In this document: positions 45,242-53,507 of the stretch, in pieces
Layout: each line of letters opens with the position of its first letter
Position numbering within the stretch: position 1 is the first letter of the stretch
Virus record (IMG/VR): IMGVR_UViG_3300044623_000784
Location: 54,085 to 118,084 of that record
Origin: a virus
DNA: 64,000 nucleotides
Reading direction: 5' to 3' (one strand)
Notes under the pieces: model-generated
Databases searched by the model: none
What the model saw: the letters and a program-made list of their open reading frames with translations, nothing else
What the model was told of the DNA's origin: nothing
Translations under genes and position numbers: made by a program

Positions 45242-46245
45242 TAGTCACCCCAAATCGCATGAACGCATGTTCTGCAGAAGTTTTCAAATGACTTAACTGT
45301 CATTAACTTATGCTCAATGCTCATCCATATATCGCTAATTGGCTTATCGTTTATATTTCCAAATACCGTTTCAAAATCGTAGTCATTACAACAAATAAAG
45401 GTGTCTCCATTAGCAGCAACGTGTAGCCATCCATTTGGTCTGCCACCTACTTCTCTTCCGTTACCACAACCAACTACTCTTTCCTTGCCTTTTTTCTCTT
45501 TGCTCTCAATAGCAGCCTTATTTGTAATAATTTGATGAGTATCTAAGTGACCATTTCTATCTACAAGGTATGGCATTTCGTATACTTGTAGTCCAGGAAA
45601 CTTTTCTCTCCAACCATTTGTCATTCTTGCAAGTAATCCAGTTTCAAGATCTATGTCCATTTCTGGAGCATTTTTTAACTGTTGAATCCAACCACCATAC
45701 TCTACAAGAGAATTTTTATTAATACCGTTTACTTGTATTGACATGGCTTTGCTTGTTACCATATCTGGCAACTGCTCTACCGCATATGTCACCTGCTCTA
45801 TTAATTTATCAAACATTTTTACGGGTTTTCCTGTTGCTTTTGCCCATTCTTCTGGATCTGATGCAGGAATATTAAAACAAATACCATGAACAACATCTTG
45901 ATATTCTCTAATAAGGTCAGTTCTTGCTTTAGTTAGTGGCGTTCCATTAGTTAACACAATGGTTCTTATCTTGTTTTTTCTTAAAACCTCTAGCATTTCT
46001 GGAAAGTACTTATAAAGAAGAACTTCGTTGTAGTGTGCCGTATATATAAAATCAAAATTATCAGAAACAAACGTGCCTTTACCTGCAACAAGTTGATTAA
46101 TAATGCTTTCAAAGGTTTCAATTGGCATATTTGTTCTTTGTGCCAAAGGATTTTCTGCATATCTTACTGGACAAAACCAACAGCCTACATTACAAAGACC
46201 ATTGGGGTCAATTTGTGCCATTGATATTTTGTATTGATATTTCAT
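45241..46245 (-). CDS. Radical SAM/SPASM enzyme
   Basis: 334 aa. CNVGCWFC (Cys18, Cys22, Cys25) binds the [4Fe-4S] cluster used to split S-adenosylmethionine. The C-terminal SPASM region has Cys residues in VVGCGNGRE, FICCNDYDF and FCRTCVHAIWGD for auxiliary clusters. Such enzymes modify peptides (maturases) or sugars. Its cassette contains a small Cys protein before it and a glycosyltransferase and epimerase after it, which suggests modification of a protein or glycan. Start is coupled to the 76-aa gene (TAATATG). Confidence 0.88.
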   Translation of the reverse strand: MKYQYKISMAQIDPNGLCNVGCWFCPVRYAENPLAQRTNMPIETFESIINQLVAGKGTFVSDNFDFIYTAHYNEVLLYKYFPEMLEVLRKNKIRTIVLTNGTPLTKARTDLIREYQDVVHGICFNIPASDPEEWAKATGKPVKMFDKLIEQVTYAVEQLPDMVTSKAMSIQVNGINKNSLVEYGGWIQQLKNAPEMDIDLETGLLARMTNGWREKFPGLQVYEMPYLVDRNGHLDTHQIITNKAAIESKEKKGKERVVGCGNGREVGGRPNGWLHVAANGDTFICCNDYDFETVFGNINDKPISDIWMSIEHKLMTVKSFENFCRTCVHAIWGD

Positions 46246-46246
46246 A

Positions 46247-46477
46247 TTACCACTTACCTATTGGACACTTGGCTGCTTCAAGTTTAGTTTTTATAGACAT
46301 AATGCATCCACACTTTTTGCATTGAGAGGTTAAAGAAATTAACTCTGGGCATGCTCTACATATTGACATTCTTGATGCTGCTAAATCATCGGCAGCATGT
46401 TTTGTCATTGGGTTTAGTAAGTCTAATGGAGTTACTCCATTTTTTTCTTTATATTTTTCCCATGCTGACTTTGACAT
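46247..46477 (-). CDS. Small Cys-rich (zinc-ribbon-like) protein
   Basis: 76 aa with CRACPELI, then CKKCGC and a final CPIGKW: five to six cysteines in a C-x2-C ... C-x2-C-x-C pattern that should bind zinc or an Fe-S cluster. Such small proteins often stand next to radical SAM genes in phage modification cassettes. It might be a partner or even a substrate of the SPASM enzyme. Its ATG has a GGGAGAA-type ribosome site. Confidence 0.75.
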   Translation of the reverse strand: MSKSAWEKYKEKNGVTPLDLLNPMTKHAADDLAASRMSICRACPELISLTSQCKKCGCIMSIKTKLEAAKCPIGKW

Positions 46478-46517
46478 TTGTTCTCCCTAAATAGTTGTTA
46501 TTCTATTATACACGATA

Positions 46518-46934
46518 TCACTCAGTGTATTGTGGCTGTGTTGGAGCCCAAGGAATTAAATCTGCCATGTCTCTATTCGTTATAGTAAATTTTTCTCCGT
46601 CAAAAGTGGCATTTGGAGATTGAACATATCTTCCATATGGGTAGTCTCTTAAATCAAGAACTAATGGATTGCTTAATAAGACGCTTCCAAAATATTCAGA
46701 AGTTTGTAATTCATTGATCATTGATCCATCTTTAATAAATCTAACTGTTATCCCGTCATGATTTGGATAACTTTGAGATACATCAATTACTGTATTGCTA
46801 GACATAAACATTTCTTTATATTCGTTCCATGTTGGTATATCATATATGCATTGTCCATCAATTACCCAAACTAACGGTACTCCATTTATACCGTCGTTTC
46901 CTCTAACAAACTGTATATCTATATCTGTTAACAA
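46518..46934 (-). CDS. Unknown virion-region protein
   Basis: 138 aa from a TTG at 46934, chosen because GGAGG stands 6 nt upstream and the TTG overlaps the stop of the Thr-rich gene (AATTGTTAA). The sequence (QFVRGNDGINGVPLVWVIDG, NATFDGEKFTITN) is beta-rich and has the FDGEKF-type end seen in small phage surface proteins. No known domain. Confidence 0.65.
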   Translation of the reverse strand: MLTDIDIQFVRGNDGINGVPLVWVIDGQCIYDIPTWNEYKEMFMSSNTVIDVSQSYPNHDGITVRFIKDGSMINELQTSEYFGSVLLSNPLVLDLRDYPYGRYVQSPNATFDGEKFTITNRDMADLIPWAPTQPQYTE

Positions 46935-49678
46935 TTGTATCCTCCTCCGAAACACCTATCAAATGGTGGGTTTGAACAACTTGCTCCGCTTCCACAGCCA
47001 GTACTACATCCAGTAGAAGCACAACATCCAATAGATACGTCAAACGATGTACAGGTTACCCCAGATGTTGGTGCTGCAGTTGTGGTTGCTGCAGTTGTGG
47101 CTGCAGTTGTGGTTGCTGCAGTTGTGGCTGCGGTTGTAGTTGCTGCGGTCGTAGTAGTTGTTGGTGCTGCAGTTGTAGTTGCTGCAGTCGTTGTTGTGGT
47201 TGGTGCTGGGGTCGTAGTTGCTGCAGTCGTTGTTGTGGTTGGTGCTGGGGTCGTAGTTGCTGCAGTCGTTGTTGTGGTTGGTGCTGGGGTCGTAGTTGCT
47301 GCAGTCGTAGTTGTTGCAGGAGCAAAATATGGGAAGAATGGAGGTGCTGCAGTTGTAGTTGTACAATTTGGCAATGCTGGTGCAGACCCTTGTTGATAAG
47401 TAATATTGCTTACGCCATCATAATTTCCACTTATCCAATTAGCAAGTGATGATTGAGTTGTAAAGGAAGATCCTCCGTCTGATATTGCAACTCCGTTTGT
47501 ACAGAATGAAGCAAACCATCCAGTTGCTGCTGTCGTAGTTGTTGTAGTTGTTGGTGCTGGGGTCGTAGTAGTTGTTGGTGCTGGCGAAGTTGATGCTGCA
47601 GTCGTAGTTGCTGCTGTCGTTGTTGTTGTAGTTGTTGGTGCTGCAGTCGTAGTAGTTGTTGCAGTAGTTACTCCACAACTTGCTGGTGAAACAGAAGGTG
47701 TATTTGATGTTCCTGCTGCACAGTTCCATCCTGAACCAATTTCTCCCATAGATGTCATTTCATTAAATATCGCACTACACGTTGTTCCTGCTTCAAACAG
47801 TGGTCCGACAACTGTTCCAGGACTATAACCTGCGCTTACGCTGCCACAATATGTGTACCAGACTCCTGATGTTACTGGTGCTACGGTAGTTGTAGTTGTT
47901 GTTGCTGCGGTCGTGGTTGTAGTTGTTGCTGGTGTTGAAGATGTAGTTCCTGGTGCGACTGTTGTTGTAGTAGTTGTAGTAGGATTACATCCAGTTGGTG
48001 TTGTAGAAACCCCACCCTGTGTAGTATTTCCTATTCCTGGCTCATCTGCATCACATGCAGCGTTTAGACCTGTTACTGCAGCACTACTGTTAGCGTAAGT
48101 TCCACTGACTCCTGCTCCATTAGTACAGCAAGCATAATAAGTTGTTCCTGTTGGTGCTGGAGTAGTTGTAGTGGTTGTAGTTGTTCCAGCACATCCAGTT
48201 GGTAGTGCAGGAGCAGATCCTTGCTGGTAAGTAACATTACTTACATTTTCATAATTACCATTTATCCATGCTTCAAGTGCTCCAACGGATGTATACTGAG
48301 ATCCTCCGTCTGTCATTGCAATTCCATTAGAACAGAATGAGGCAAAATATCCACTTGTTGGTGCAGCAGTTGTTGTTGTAGTCGTGGTTGTACTTGTAGT
48401 GACACCTGAAGGAACAGTGTAACTTATTGTTGAAGAAGCAGATGCTCCTTGTTGATTGTCAGAAGCATAAACAGTTAATGTTAAAGTATAAGTTGTTCCC
48501 TTGTTTGCCATTCCAAGGTATGCGTCAGTATCTGAGTTAGCATTACTTGTATAAGTGCTTCCATTAGCAGTTGAAGGAGACGCAGTTATTTGATAAGATG
48601 ATGCATTTGAATAGTTAAATATTGTCCAGATAGCCTGTTGTGTTTGTGTATCGGTACATCCTCCTACGTCAGGGTTTTCACACTGAGCAGAGAAAGAACT
48701 AATTGTTGGTGTAATTACTGGCGCTACAGTCGTAGTTGTAGTTGTTGTTGCTGCAGTCGTGGTTGTAGTTGTTGCTGGTGTTGAAGATGTAGTTCCTGGT
48801 GCGACTGTTGTTGTAGTAGTTGTAGTGGCTGGTGCTGGTGTTGAAGATGTAGTTCCTGGCGCTGCTGTAGTAGTTGTAGTGGCTGGCGCTGCTGTAGTAG
48901 TTGTAGTGGTTGTCGGTGCTGCGGTTGTAGTAGTTGCTACAGCAACACCTTCATATATATCTCCATACAAAACCCAACTATCTGTTGCAACTTTTATTAA
49001 AGTTCCCTTGCTATATCTTCCATCTAAGAATAATTGTGAATTTTTACTATTAATAGTCACACCAGATGCTGGAACAAAAGTTGTTTTTTCTGAACCAAAT
49101 TCAATAAAATGATATTGATATCCAACTGGAATTGCAACTGAAGAATTTAGCGGGATAGTTAAATTCATTGGTGAAGATGTTGACAAAAGAATAGTCTTGC
49201 TAACATCTGCCAACTCTAATGTAAAACTAGAATTTTTTGTAATAACTGTTGAGGTATTTGAAATGCTTGGCTCAAGATCAAATTGGAATGTTCCTGAGTT
49301 CCAGTCAATTCCAACTCCTGCAAGCGTTGACTGATTTACGGTAGAGTTATCTATTCCAGAATCAACATATGCTTTTGTTGCAAGAAGGGCTGTGTTTGCT
49401 ATTCCGTGAACATTTATTGTGGCTGCATTGTGTGCTGCGATGGCTGCATCTCTATTTACTATTTCTGCTGCGTCGGCATCTACAAGGTTTTGAAGGTGTT
49501 TTGCTATTGAAGGGGATACAAGGTTTGATGGTGTTGTATTTGCGCCATCATAAGTATAGGATCCATAGTGATATAGTCTGAGCGCTGCCTGAATATCGGC
49601 TGCATCTCCAAGACCTGGGATTTTGGCATTAAATAGTCCAGTACCATTAACGGTATTGTCAATATTTTCTGCTGCCAC
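46928..49678 (-). CDS. Mucin-like Thr-rich virion protein with Cys modules
   Basis: 916 aa from a GTG at 49678 (GGGTGAT-type site; TGGTATAAT promoter near 49705). Residues 1-250 are fibre-like, with one HGI repeat (NVHGIANTALLATKAYVDS) and the beta domain found at the C-terminus of the 618-aa fibre. The rest alternates long Thr/Ala/Pro linkers with four small Cys-containing modules; the first and fourth are near copies (GYFASFCSNGIAMTDGGS and GWFASFCTNGVAISDGGS, both with VTYQQGSAPALP or ITYQQGSAPALP). Near the end is PPFFPYFAP, echoing the Phe-Pro protein, then a tail with about 10 Cys. Thr/Pro linkers like these are O-glycosylated in other systems. Confidence 0.85.
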   Translation of the reverse strand: MAAENIDNTVNGTGLFNAKIPGLGDAADIQAALRLYHYGSYTYDGANTTPSNLVSPSIAKHLQNLVDADAAEIVNRDAAIAAHNAATINVHGIANTALLATKAYVDSGIDNSTVNQSTLAGVGIDWNSGTFQFDLEPSISNTSTVITKNSSFTLELADVSKTILLSTSSPMNLTIPLNSSVAIPVGYQYHFIEFGSEKTTFVPASGVTINSKNSQLFLDGRYSKGTLIKVATDSWVLYGDIYEGVAVATTTTAAPTTTTTTTAAPATTTTTAAPGTTSSTPAPATTTTTTTVAPGTTSSTPATTTTTTAATTTTTTTVAPVITPTISSFSAQCENPDVGGCTDTQTQQAIWTIFNYSNASSYQITASPSTANGSTYTSNANSDTDAYLGMANKGTTYTLTLTVYASDNQQGASASSTISYTVPSGVTTSTTTTTTTTAAPTSGYFASFCSNGIAMTDGGSQYTSVGALEAWINGNYENVSNVTYQQGSAPALPTGCAGTTTTTTTTPAPTGTTYYACCTNGAGVSGTYANSSAAVTGLNAACDADEPGIGNTTQGGVSTTPTGCNPTTTTTTTVAPGTTSSTPATTTTTTAATTTTTTVAPVTSGVWYTYCGSVSAGYSPGTVVGPLFEAGTTCSAIFNEMTSMGEIGSGWNCAAGTSNTPSVSPASCGVTTATTTTTAAPTTTTTTTAATTTAASTSPAPTTTTTPAPTTTTTTTAATGWFASFCTNGVAISDGGSSFTTQSSLANWISGNYDGVSNITYQQGSAPALPNCTTTTAAPPFFPYFAPATTTTAATTTPAPTTTTTAATTTPAPTTTTTAATTTPAPTTTTTAATTTAAPTTTTTAATTTAATTAATTTAATTAATTTAAPTSGVTCTSFDVSIGCCASTGCSTGCGSGASCSNPPFDRCFGGGYNC

Positions 49679-49697
49679 TATAGATCACCCTTTTTCA

Positions 49698-50297
49698 TTA
49701 TACCACCGTAATAAATAGGTGGACAAGTTTAGGCCCAGTCATATCTGACCAGACTCCATCTACATATTCTACTCCCTTTATTTCAAGTGGTAGTGCTAAG
49801 AATCCCTGTGTTGTTATTAAGTCTTTTACTATAAGGTTTGTTGCTAGTGGTCCAGATGTTTCTGACGAAGATATTGAGTACTGAATGCTGAATCTGGAAG
49901 AACTCACAGTCCCATCTGATAAAGCATAGATATCTGTAACATTGATTGGTGGAATTGTTATCTTTCCATTTACTGGACTAAAAGGACCTTTTATATCTGA
50001 GTAAAAATCTGTTTTTAAACTAACAAGAGGAGTCCACTGAGGAGTACCTGATGGAGTGGAGATATATTGAAAAACTGTTCTGTATGTATCTGAACTTGGA
50101 CTATAATCAACAGCAAGGTCTAATGCTTGAACATCTTGAGCAATTAAATTTGCTACACTAGCGTTTCTTGGATCTCCCTGAACGCCAACAATAATACTTC
50201 CACGGTCACCTGGTGGTCCAAAATCTAAATCAAGTTTTATTTCTGCTGGCCCACCAAAGACCGCCATATCATCATTTGATAATAGTATGTCTGCCAT
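49698..50297 (-). CDS. Virion beta protein with short collagen-like motif
   Basis: 199 aa. Contains FGPPGDRGSIIVGVQGDPR near 26-44, a short Gly-Pro stretch like the collagen-type gene two genes away. The C-terminus (VDGVWSDMTGPKLVHLFITVV) is beta-rich. Tight spacing within the decoration operon (2 nt after the previous stop). Function unknown; likely structural. Confidence 0.65.
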   Translation of the reverse strand: MADILLSNDDMAVFGGPAEIKLDLDFGPPGDRGSIIVGVQGDPRNASVANLIAQDVQALDLAVDYSPSSDTYRTVFQYISTPSGTPQWTPLVSLKTDFYSDIKGPFSPVNGKITIPPINVTDIYALSDGTVSSSRFSIQYSISSSETSGPLATNLIVKDLITTQGFLALPLEIKGVEYVDGVWSDMTGPKLVHLFITVV

Positions 50298-50299
50298 TA

Positions 50300-51055
50300 T
50301 TAAGCACCTGTTGCAGGGAATACTGCAGTAACTATTCCTGAGTCAATTGGATTTGTAACAAGTGTTGCGTGTTCTACTGTAAACTTATTTGCTGGAGTTC
50401 CAATAAGAGAATATGGCTGCTTTGCACTTACTGTAATTTTTGCAAGATACACTGTTGAAGCAACAAAATTTCCAACCAAAGGAGTTGTTCCATTAGATTC
50501 AAACCAGGAGACTGTTCCTGAATGTTCTGCTGTTTCAAATACTGATGAAACTGGTGTTGCTCCTTTAACTGGTTTTGTGACTCCTCTAATATTATAGTTT
50601 GAAAGTGTTGGACGGTTATTTGGATTTGCTCCAGTAACTTGGTCTGTAATAGTTATCTTGCCTGTCATCAGCGTGTATACTTTTTCATAAAAAGGATTTT
50701 CGTAATTTCCTTCTGCTGCCCTTACCTCAACGTCATAGACATACTCTGTTCCAGCATTTAGTTCTACTGAGTCAGACGGTCTAATTGCACACTGAACAAA
50801 TGTTCCGTCATCTGATATTTTAGCAAAACATTTAATTGGGGTTCCTGCAGATCCACGAACGGTAGATATTGTAAACTGAGCGCTATCATATGGGGCTGAA
50901 ACGTCCAAAGCATAGTCTGGACTATTTGCAAAATTTGTTGGCACTGTAAAAGCACCTAAAAGGTGAGATGTTCCGTCGTCCTTTTTCGGGTAGATACGAA
51001 ACTCAAAGGTATCACCCTTATAATAATTAAAGTCATAGGTCGCTGGAAATGCCAT
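50300..51055 (-). CDS. Baseplate/fibre-associated beta-sandwich protein B
   Basis: 251 aa. Opens with YDFNYYKGDTFEFRIYPKKD, the GDT-type beta motif shared with two other small proteins of this region, then an Ig-like second half (KPVKGATPVSSVFETAEHS, TVSWFESNGTTPLVG, VYLAKITVSAKQPYSLIGTP) typical of phage surface-exposed Ig modules. Leaderless by the 6-nt spacing from TATAAT (51067-51062). Confidence 0.65.
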   Translation of the reverse strand: MAFPATYDFNYYKGDTFEFRIYPKKDDGTSHLLGAFTVPTNFANSPDYALDVSAPYDSAQFTISTVRGSAGTPIKCFAKISDDGTFVQCAIRPSDSVELNAGTEYVYDVEVRAAEGNYENPFYEKVYTLMTGKITITDQVTGANPNNRPTLSNYNIRGVTKPVKGATPVSSVFETAEHSGTVSWFESNGTTPLVGNFVASTVYLAKITVSAKQPYSLIGTPANKFTVEHATLVTNPIDSGIVTAVFPATGA

Positions 51056-51062
51056 GGTTTTA

Positions 51063-51794
51063 TTATACCACGCTGACGTAGACAGAATTGAGGATTACGG
51101 ATGAGTCAAAGTCTGTTCTGATTTGAGGCACTGCTCCATTGCCCCACATGGCTTGATCTTCAATAAATATTTGCTGTGTTGCTGATAAGTTATAAACGTT
51201 TTGATATTTAAAAGACCCAACCAACTGGACAAACTCTTTGTCTTTGCTTGCAAAATATGTCCTTAGCCAAACTTCTGTATTAGCGGTATATGTCGTTAGT
51301 TCAAAGTTATATGTTACAAATACTTGGGATCCTTCTTTGATACCATGAAAGTTTAGGGCTCGCTGGTGGCTGTTCCAAAGACTGGTACATCCTTTTGGAA
51401 GGTATGTCTCATTCTGAGTTTTTTCTTTTGTGTCTAATGACAATGTCACCCACCCATCATCGCCTTGAGAGATTCCAAGTTTTATTGGTTTGTCAATAGT
51501 GTTTTCATATGAGGCCCAACCAGCCTGTTGTCCTGAAGAAGATAAAGAACTTAACCCGTTTTGTCCAGTTGCTCCCTTTTCTCCCTTTTGCCCCTTTTGT
51601 CCTTCTGGACCTATAGGACCTGGCAATCCATCTTTACCATCTCTTCCTGCTGGTCCTTGAGGACCTTGTGGTCCAGGAACTGGTAGAAATGAAAGAGTAT
51701 TTTCTTGATATGTAGAGATTTGACTTTGCTCTACTTGAGCAGCATAAGAAGATTTTTTTGCACCAGGGAAGTCCATAGATTTAGAAGCAGCCAT
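51063..51794 (-). CDS. Collagen-like virion protein
   Basis: 243 aa. Residues 41-80 are thirteen unbroken Gly-X-Y triplets (GPQGPQGPAG, DGLPGPIGPEG, QKGQKGEKG); Pro58 and Lys67/70/73 occupy the Y position, where animal collagen is hydroxylated by 2OG enzymes. The N-terminus may anchor to the virion; the C-terminal 160 residues form a beta domain (LGISQGDDGWVTLSLDT, VFVTYNFELTTYTANTEVWLR), perhaps the trimerising head or receptor-binding tip. Leaderless by spacing (GATAAT 51806-51801). Confidence 0.88.
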   Translation of the reverse strand: MAASKSMDFPGAKKSSYAAQVEQSQISTYQENTLSFLPVPGPQGPQGPAGRDGKDGLPGPIGPEGQKGQKGEKGATGQNGLSSLSSSGQQAGWASYENTIDKPIKLGISQGDDGWVTLSLDTKEKTQNETYLPKGCTSLWNSHQRALNFHGIKEGSQVFVTYNFELTTYTANTEVWLRTYFASKDKEFVQLVGSFKYQNVYNLSATQQIFIEDQAMWGNGAVPQIRTDFDSSVILNSVYVSVV

Positions 51795-51814
51795 AAGGAC
51801 ATTATCTCACGGGA

Positions 51815-51901
51815 TTATTTATTTACTTTAAAAGTTTTGTTTTTAATTCTAACCACTGATGGTAACTCAGGTCTAGGGGTTGTAATTTTTACTACTGCCA
51901 T
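51815..51901 (-). CDS. 28-residue basic peptide gene
   Basis: MAVVKITTPRPELPSVVRIK and eight more residues, ending at 51815. Its ATG overlaps the stop of the preceding gene (TAATG), which supports translation by coupling. Basic, with Pro-rich centre; no known family. It could be a small structural peptide or only a chance frame. Confidence 0.45.
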   Translation of the reverse strand: MAVVKITTPRPELPSVVRIKNKTFKVNK

Positions 51902-52281
51902 TATAGGCTACCTGTAACATCGCCAATTACTGAGATGGTTCCAATCAGAGGAGTCCAGATTGTGTCTGAGTCAATTGTAACCTGTAGATCAAAGGTTAGT
52001 TCTGTTACTATTGTTTTATAGCCAGTACCCCATAGTTCTGTAATTGATGCTGGTGCCATAATGTCTACATATCCTGCTCCAGGTGTAATTTCCAGGGAAT
52101 CAAGAGCATCAGATTGAGGATCATAAGAAGTAGCCTCATACGTCCAATCAGAGGTATCAAAATATGTGGTTTCATCATCATCTAAAAATTCAACACGAAG
52201 TGGGGAGGTGTCGCCTCTAACAATTTGCCATTTAATTCTGGCTGGATCTGCTCCAAAAACCTCTGGTCCATGCATAGTCAT
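51901..52281 (-). CDS. Baseplate/fibre-associated beta-sandwich protein C
   Basis: 126 aa with IKWQIVRGDTSPLRVEFLDDD at 16-36, the same motif as protein A at 41827-42243. Leaderless by spacing: TGGTATAAT (-10 at 52293-52288) then 6 nt to the ATG. It is first in its transcript, after a terminator at 52305-52348. Confidence 0.65.
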   Translation of the reverse strand: MTMHGPEVFGADPARIKWQIVRGDTSPLRVEFLDDDETTYFDTSDWTYEATSYDPQSDALDSLEITPGAGYVDIMAPASITELWGTGYKTIVTELTFDLQVTIDSDTIWTPLIGTISVIGDVTGSL

Positions 52282-52287
52282 AATGTG

Positions 52288-52296
52288 ATTATACCA
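52288..52296 (-). promoter_or_regulatory. Promoter for leaderless decoration operon
   Basis: TGGTATAAT on the minus strand, 6 nt before the ATG at 52281 and directly after the T run of the upstream terminator. Confidence 0.6.
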
Positions 52297-52304
52297 TAAA
52301 AAAG

Positions 52305-52348
52305 ACTAATACCTTGATTGGTGGGTATAGGACAAACCAAGGTATTAG
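52305..52348 (-). terminator. Strong terminator or attenuator with its own promoter
   Basis: 11-bp perfect stem CTAATACCTTG / CAAGGTATTAG with a 22-base loop, then TTTTTT at 52303-52298. A separate TGGTATAAT (52367-52360) starts about 5 bases before the stem, so a transcript of about 57 nt made only of this hairpin is predicted. Confidence 0.75.
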
Positions 52349-52359
52349 CCAGTAATAAA

Positions 52360-52367
52360 ATTATACC
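52360..52367 (-). promoter_or_regulatory. Promoter feeding directly into the 52.3-kb hairpin
   Basis: GGTATAAT on the minus strand (-10 at 52365-52360) with predicted start near 52353, just before the hairpin at 52348. The rest of the gap up to 52526 is AT-rich and holds a palindrome ATAGTTTTAAAAACTAT (52507-52523), flanked by direct repeats of AACTATCTTTAT. No gene seen. Confidence 0.5.
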
Positions 52368-52526
52368 ATAATAGACAAAATGGACATTGATATTTAAAGT
52401 TATCAAATTGTTATAATAAAGAATGTCCGATTTGATACCATAAGTCTGTTTTAGCCAGGATTGCGATAGTGTATACTTTAAATATATAAGAAAAAAGAAC
52501 TATCTTTATAGTTTTAAAAACTATCT

Positions 52527-53198
52527 TTATATATAGTATATAGGCCAATTCATATTAATGCAAAGTGTGTGATAATTAATTTTTTCTTTGTTAAATACAA
52601 CATCTAAATTACTATTAAACAAGGTTTTGTATTCAGCAGCGTGACTATAATAATCATTATTAAAAAATATTAATTCCTTGTTTTTCATTGCTACTTCTGA
52701 TACAATTCTATTTTCTAAAGATGCAAAAGGTAAATTTGGAATATCTTTTATGTCTGTATTTCTATATTCTAAAATAATTTTATCTATCATTTCTTTAATA
52801 ATTTTATTATTTTTTACTGCGCCAAAATTTGAAGATCCTATACCTGAATGTTGAAATCCCTCTGGAGAAAATACAAGGTCTTTACCGTCATAAATATTTA
52901 ATAATGTTTCATCTATACCTTTAACACATACAGCATCCATATCGGAATAAAATCCTCCGTGATTATAAATTGTAACTAATCTCCAAATATCTGATTGGTG
53001 TGTTTTAGCAGACTCTAAATAATAACTATGTAAAAATTCATCATATTCTTTTACTGCCAAAGATCTTTCTTCTGCTCCGACATATCTATATTCCCACCCT
53101 GGATTTAGATTTTTCCAAGTGTTTGTAATGTCTTTTTGAAATGGTAACAGATCGTTATATTTGTTTTCGTGAGTTTGCCAAATAATCTTTGGTATCAT
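52527..53198 (-). CDS. Glycosyltransferase with DXD motif (GT32/OCH1-like)
   Basis: 223 aa. The family signature is clear: MIPKIIWQTHENKYNDLLPF at the start, TWKNLNPGWEYRYVG, SDIWRLVTIYNHGGFYSDMD with the metal-binding Asp86-Met-Asp88, and SPEGFQHSGIGSSNFGAVKNN. Such enzymes add sugars from nucleotide donors to glycans or proteins. There is no membrane anchor, so it would act in the cytoplasm. It is AT-rich. It ends just after the putative holin gene, and fits with the GT60-like enzyme as a second step in a glycan pathway, or modifies host surface sugars. Confidence 0.85.
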   Translation of the reverse strand: MIPKIIWQTHENKYNDLLPFQKDITNTWKNLNPGWEYRYVGAEERSLAVKEYDEFLHSYYLESAKTHQSDIWRLVTIYNHGGFYSDMDAVCVKGIDETLLNIYDGKDLVFSPEGFQHSGIGSSNFGAVKNNKIIKEMIDKIILEYRNTDIKDIPNLPFASLENRIVSEVAMKNKELIFFNNDYYSHAAEYKTLFNSNLDVVFNKEKINYHTLCINMNWPIYYI

Positions 53199-53203
53199 TT
53201 TAA

Positions 53204-53473
53204 TTACTTCTTGTCATTTTTAGCAATATGTTCAAGCAAAATTCTATACAATTCGTCTAGTTTTCTTTCTTGGCGATCTCGTGATTCTTCGGAATTAATT
53301 TTTTGTTCCTGAACAGCCAACTCTAATCTTGACATTTGGTCTTTCATCGATGATCCAGAATTGGGCTTAAGTTCGCTGAGATAATGTTTTACCATCCACT
53401 TGATTGCAAAGGCGATTGATGATACAATTGTAAGTATCGCTACGATTAAGGAAGCCCAGTCTTGTATTGTCAT
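53204..53473 (-). CDS. Putative holin (one membrane segment plus coiled coil)
   Basis: 89 aa from the ATG at 53473, chosen because TATAAT lies 9 nt upstream and an earlier start has no signal and reads across the opposite gene's start. One clear membrane helix at about 7-29 (ASLIVAILTIVSSIAFAIKW), followed by a charged helix with heptads (SRLELAVQEQKINSEESRDR). Phage proteins of this build at the start of late regions are often annotated as holins. Not linked to the lysozyme gene; it could also be a membrane anchor. Confidence 0.6.
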   Translation of the reverse strand: MTIQDWASLIVAILTIVSSIAFAIKWMVKHYLSELKPNSGSSMKDQMSRLELAVQEQKINSEESRDRQERKLDELYRILLEHIAKNDKK

Positions 53474-53507
53474 AACTATATTATTATAACAGGAGTATTT
53501 GAATAAA
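53474..53507. promoter_or_regulatory. Divergent promoter between late and right-hand genes
   Basis: 34 bases hold TATAAT for the minus-strand holin (53488-53483) and an overlapping TATAAC (53485-53490) facing right, with AGGAG for the plus-strand DHH-like gene. Use of the two start points should compete. Confidence 0.5.

Noticed and set aside
46935-49112. Plus-strand Val/Ala-rich frames
   Set aside because: Reverse reading of ACT/ACA Thr codons of the mucin-like protein.
52349-52526. tRNA-like look of the AT-rich gap
   Set aside because: No acceptor stem, T-loop or anticodon arm could be assembled; only promoters and a palindrome are seen.
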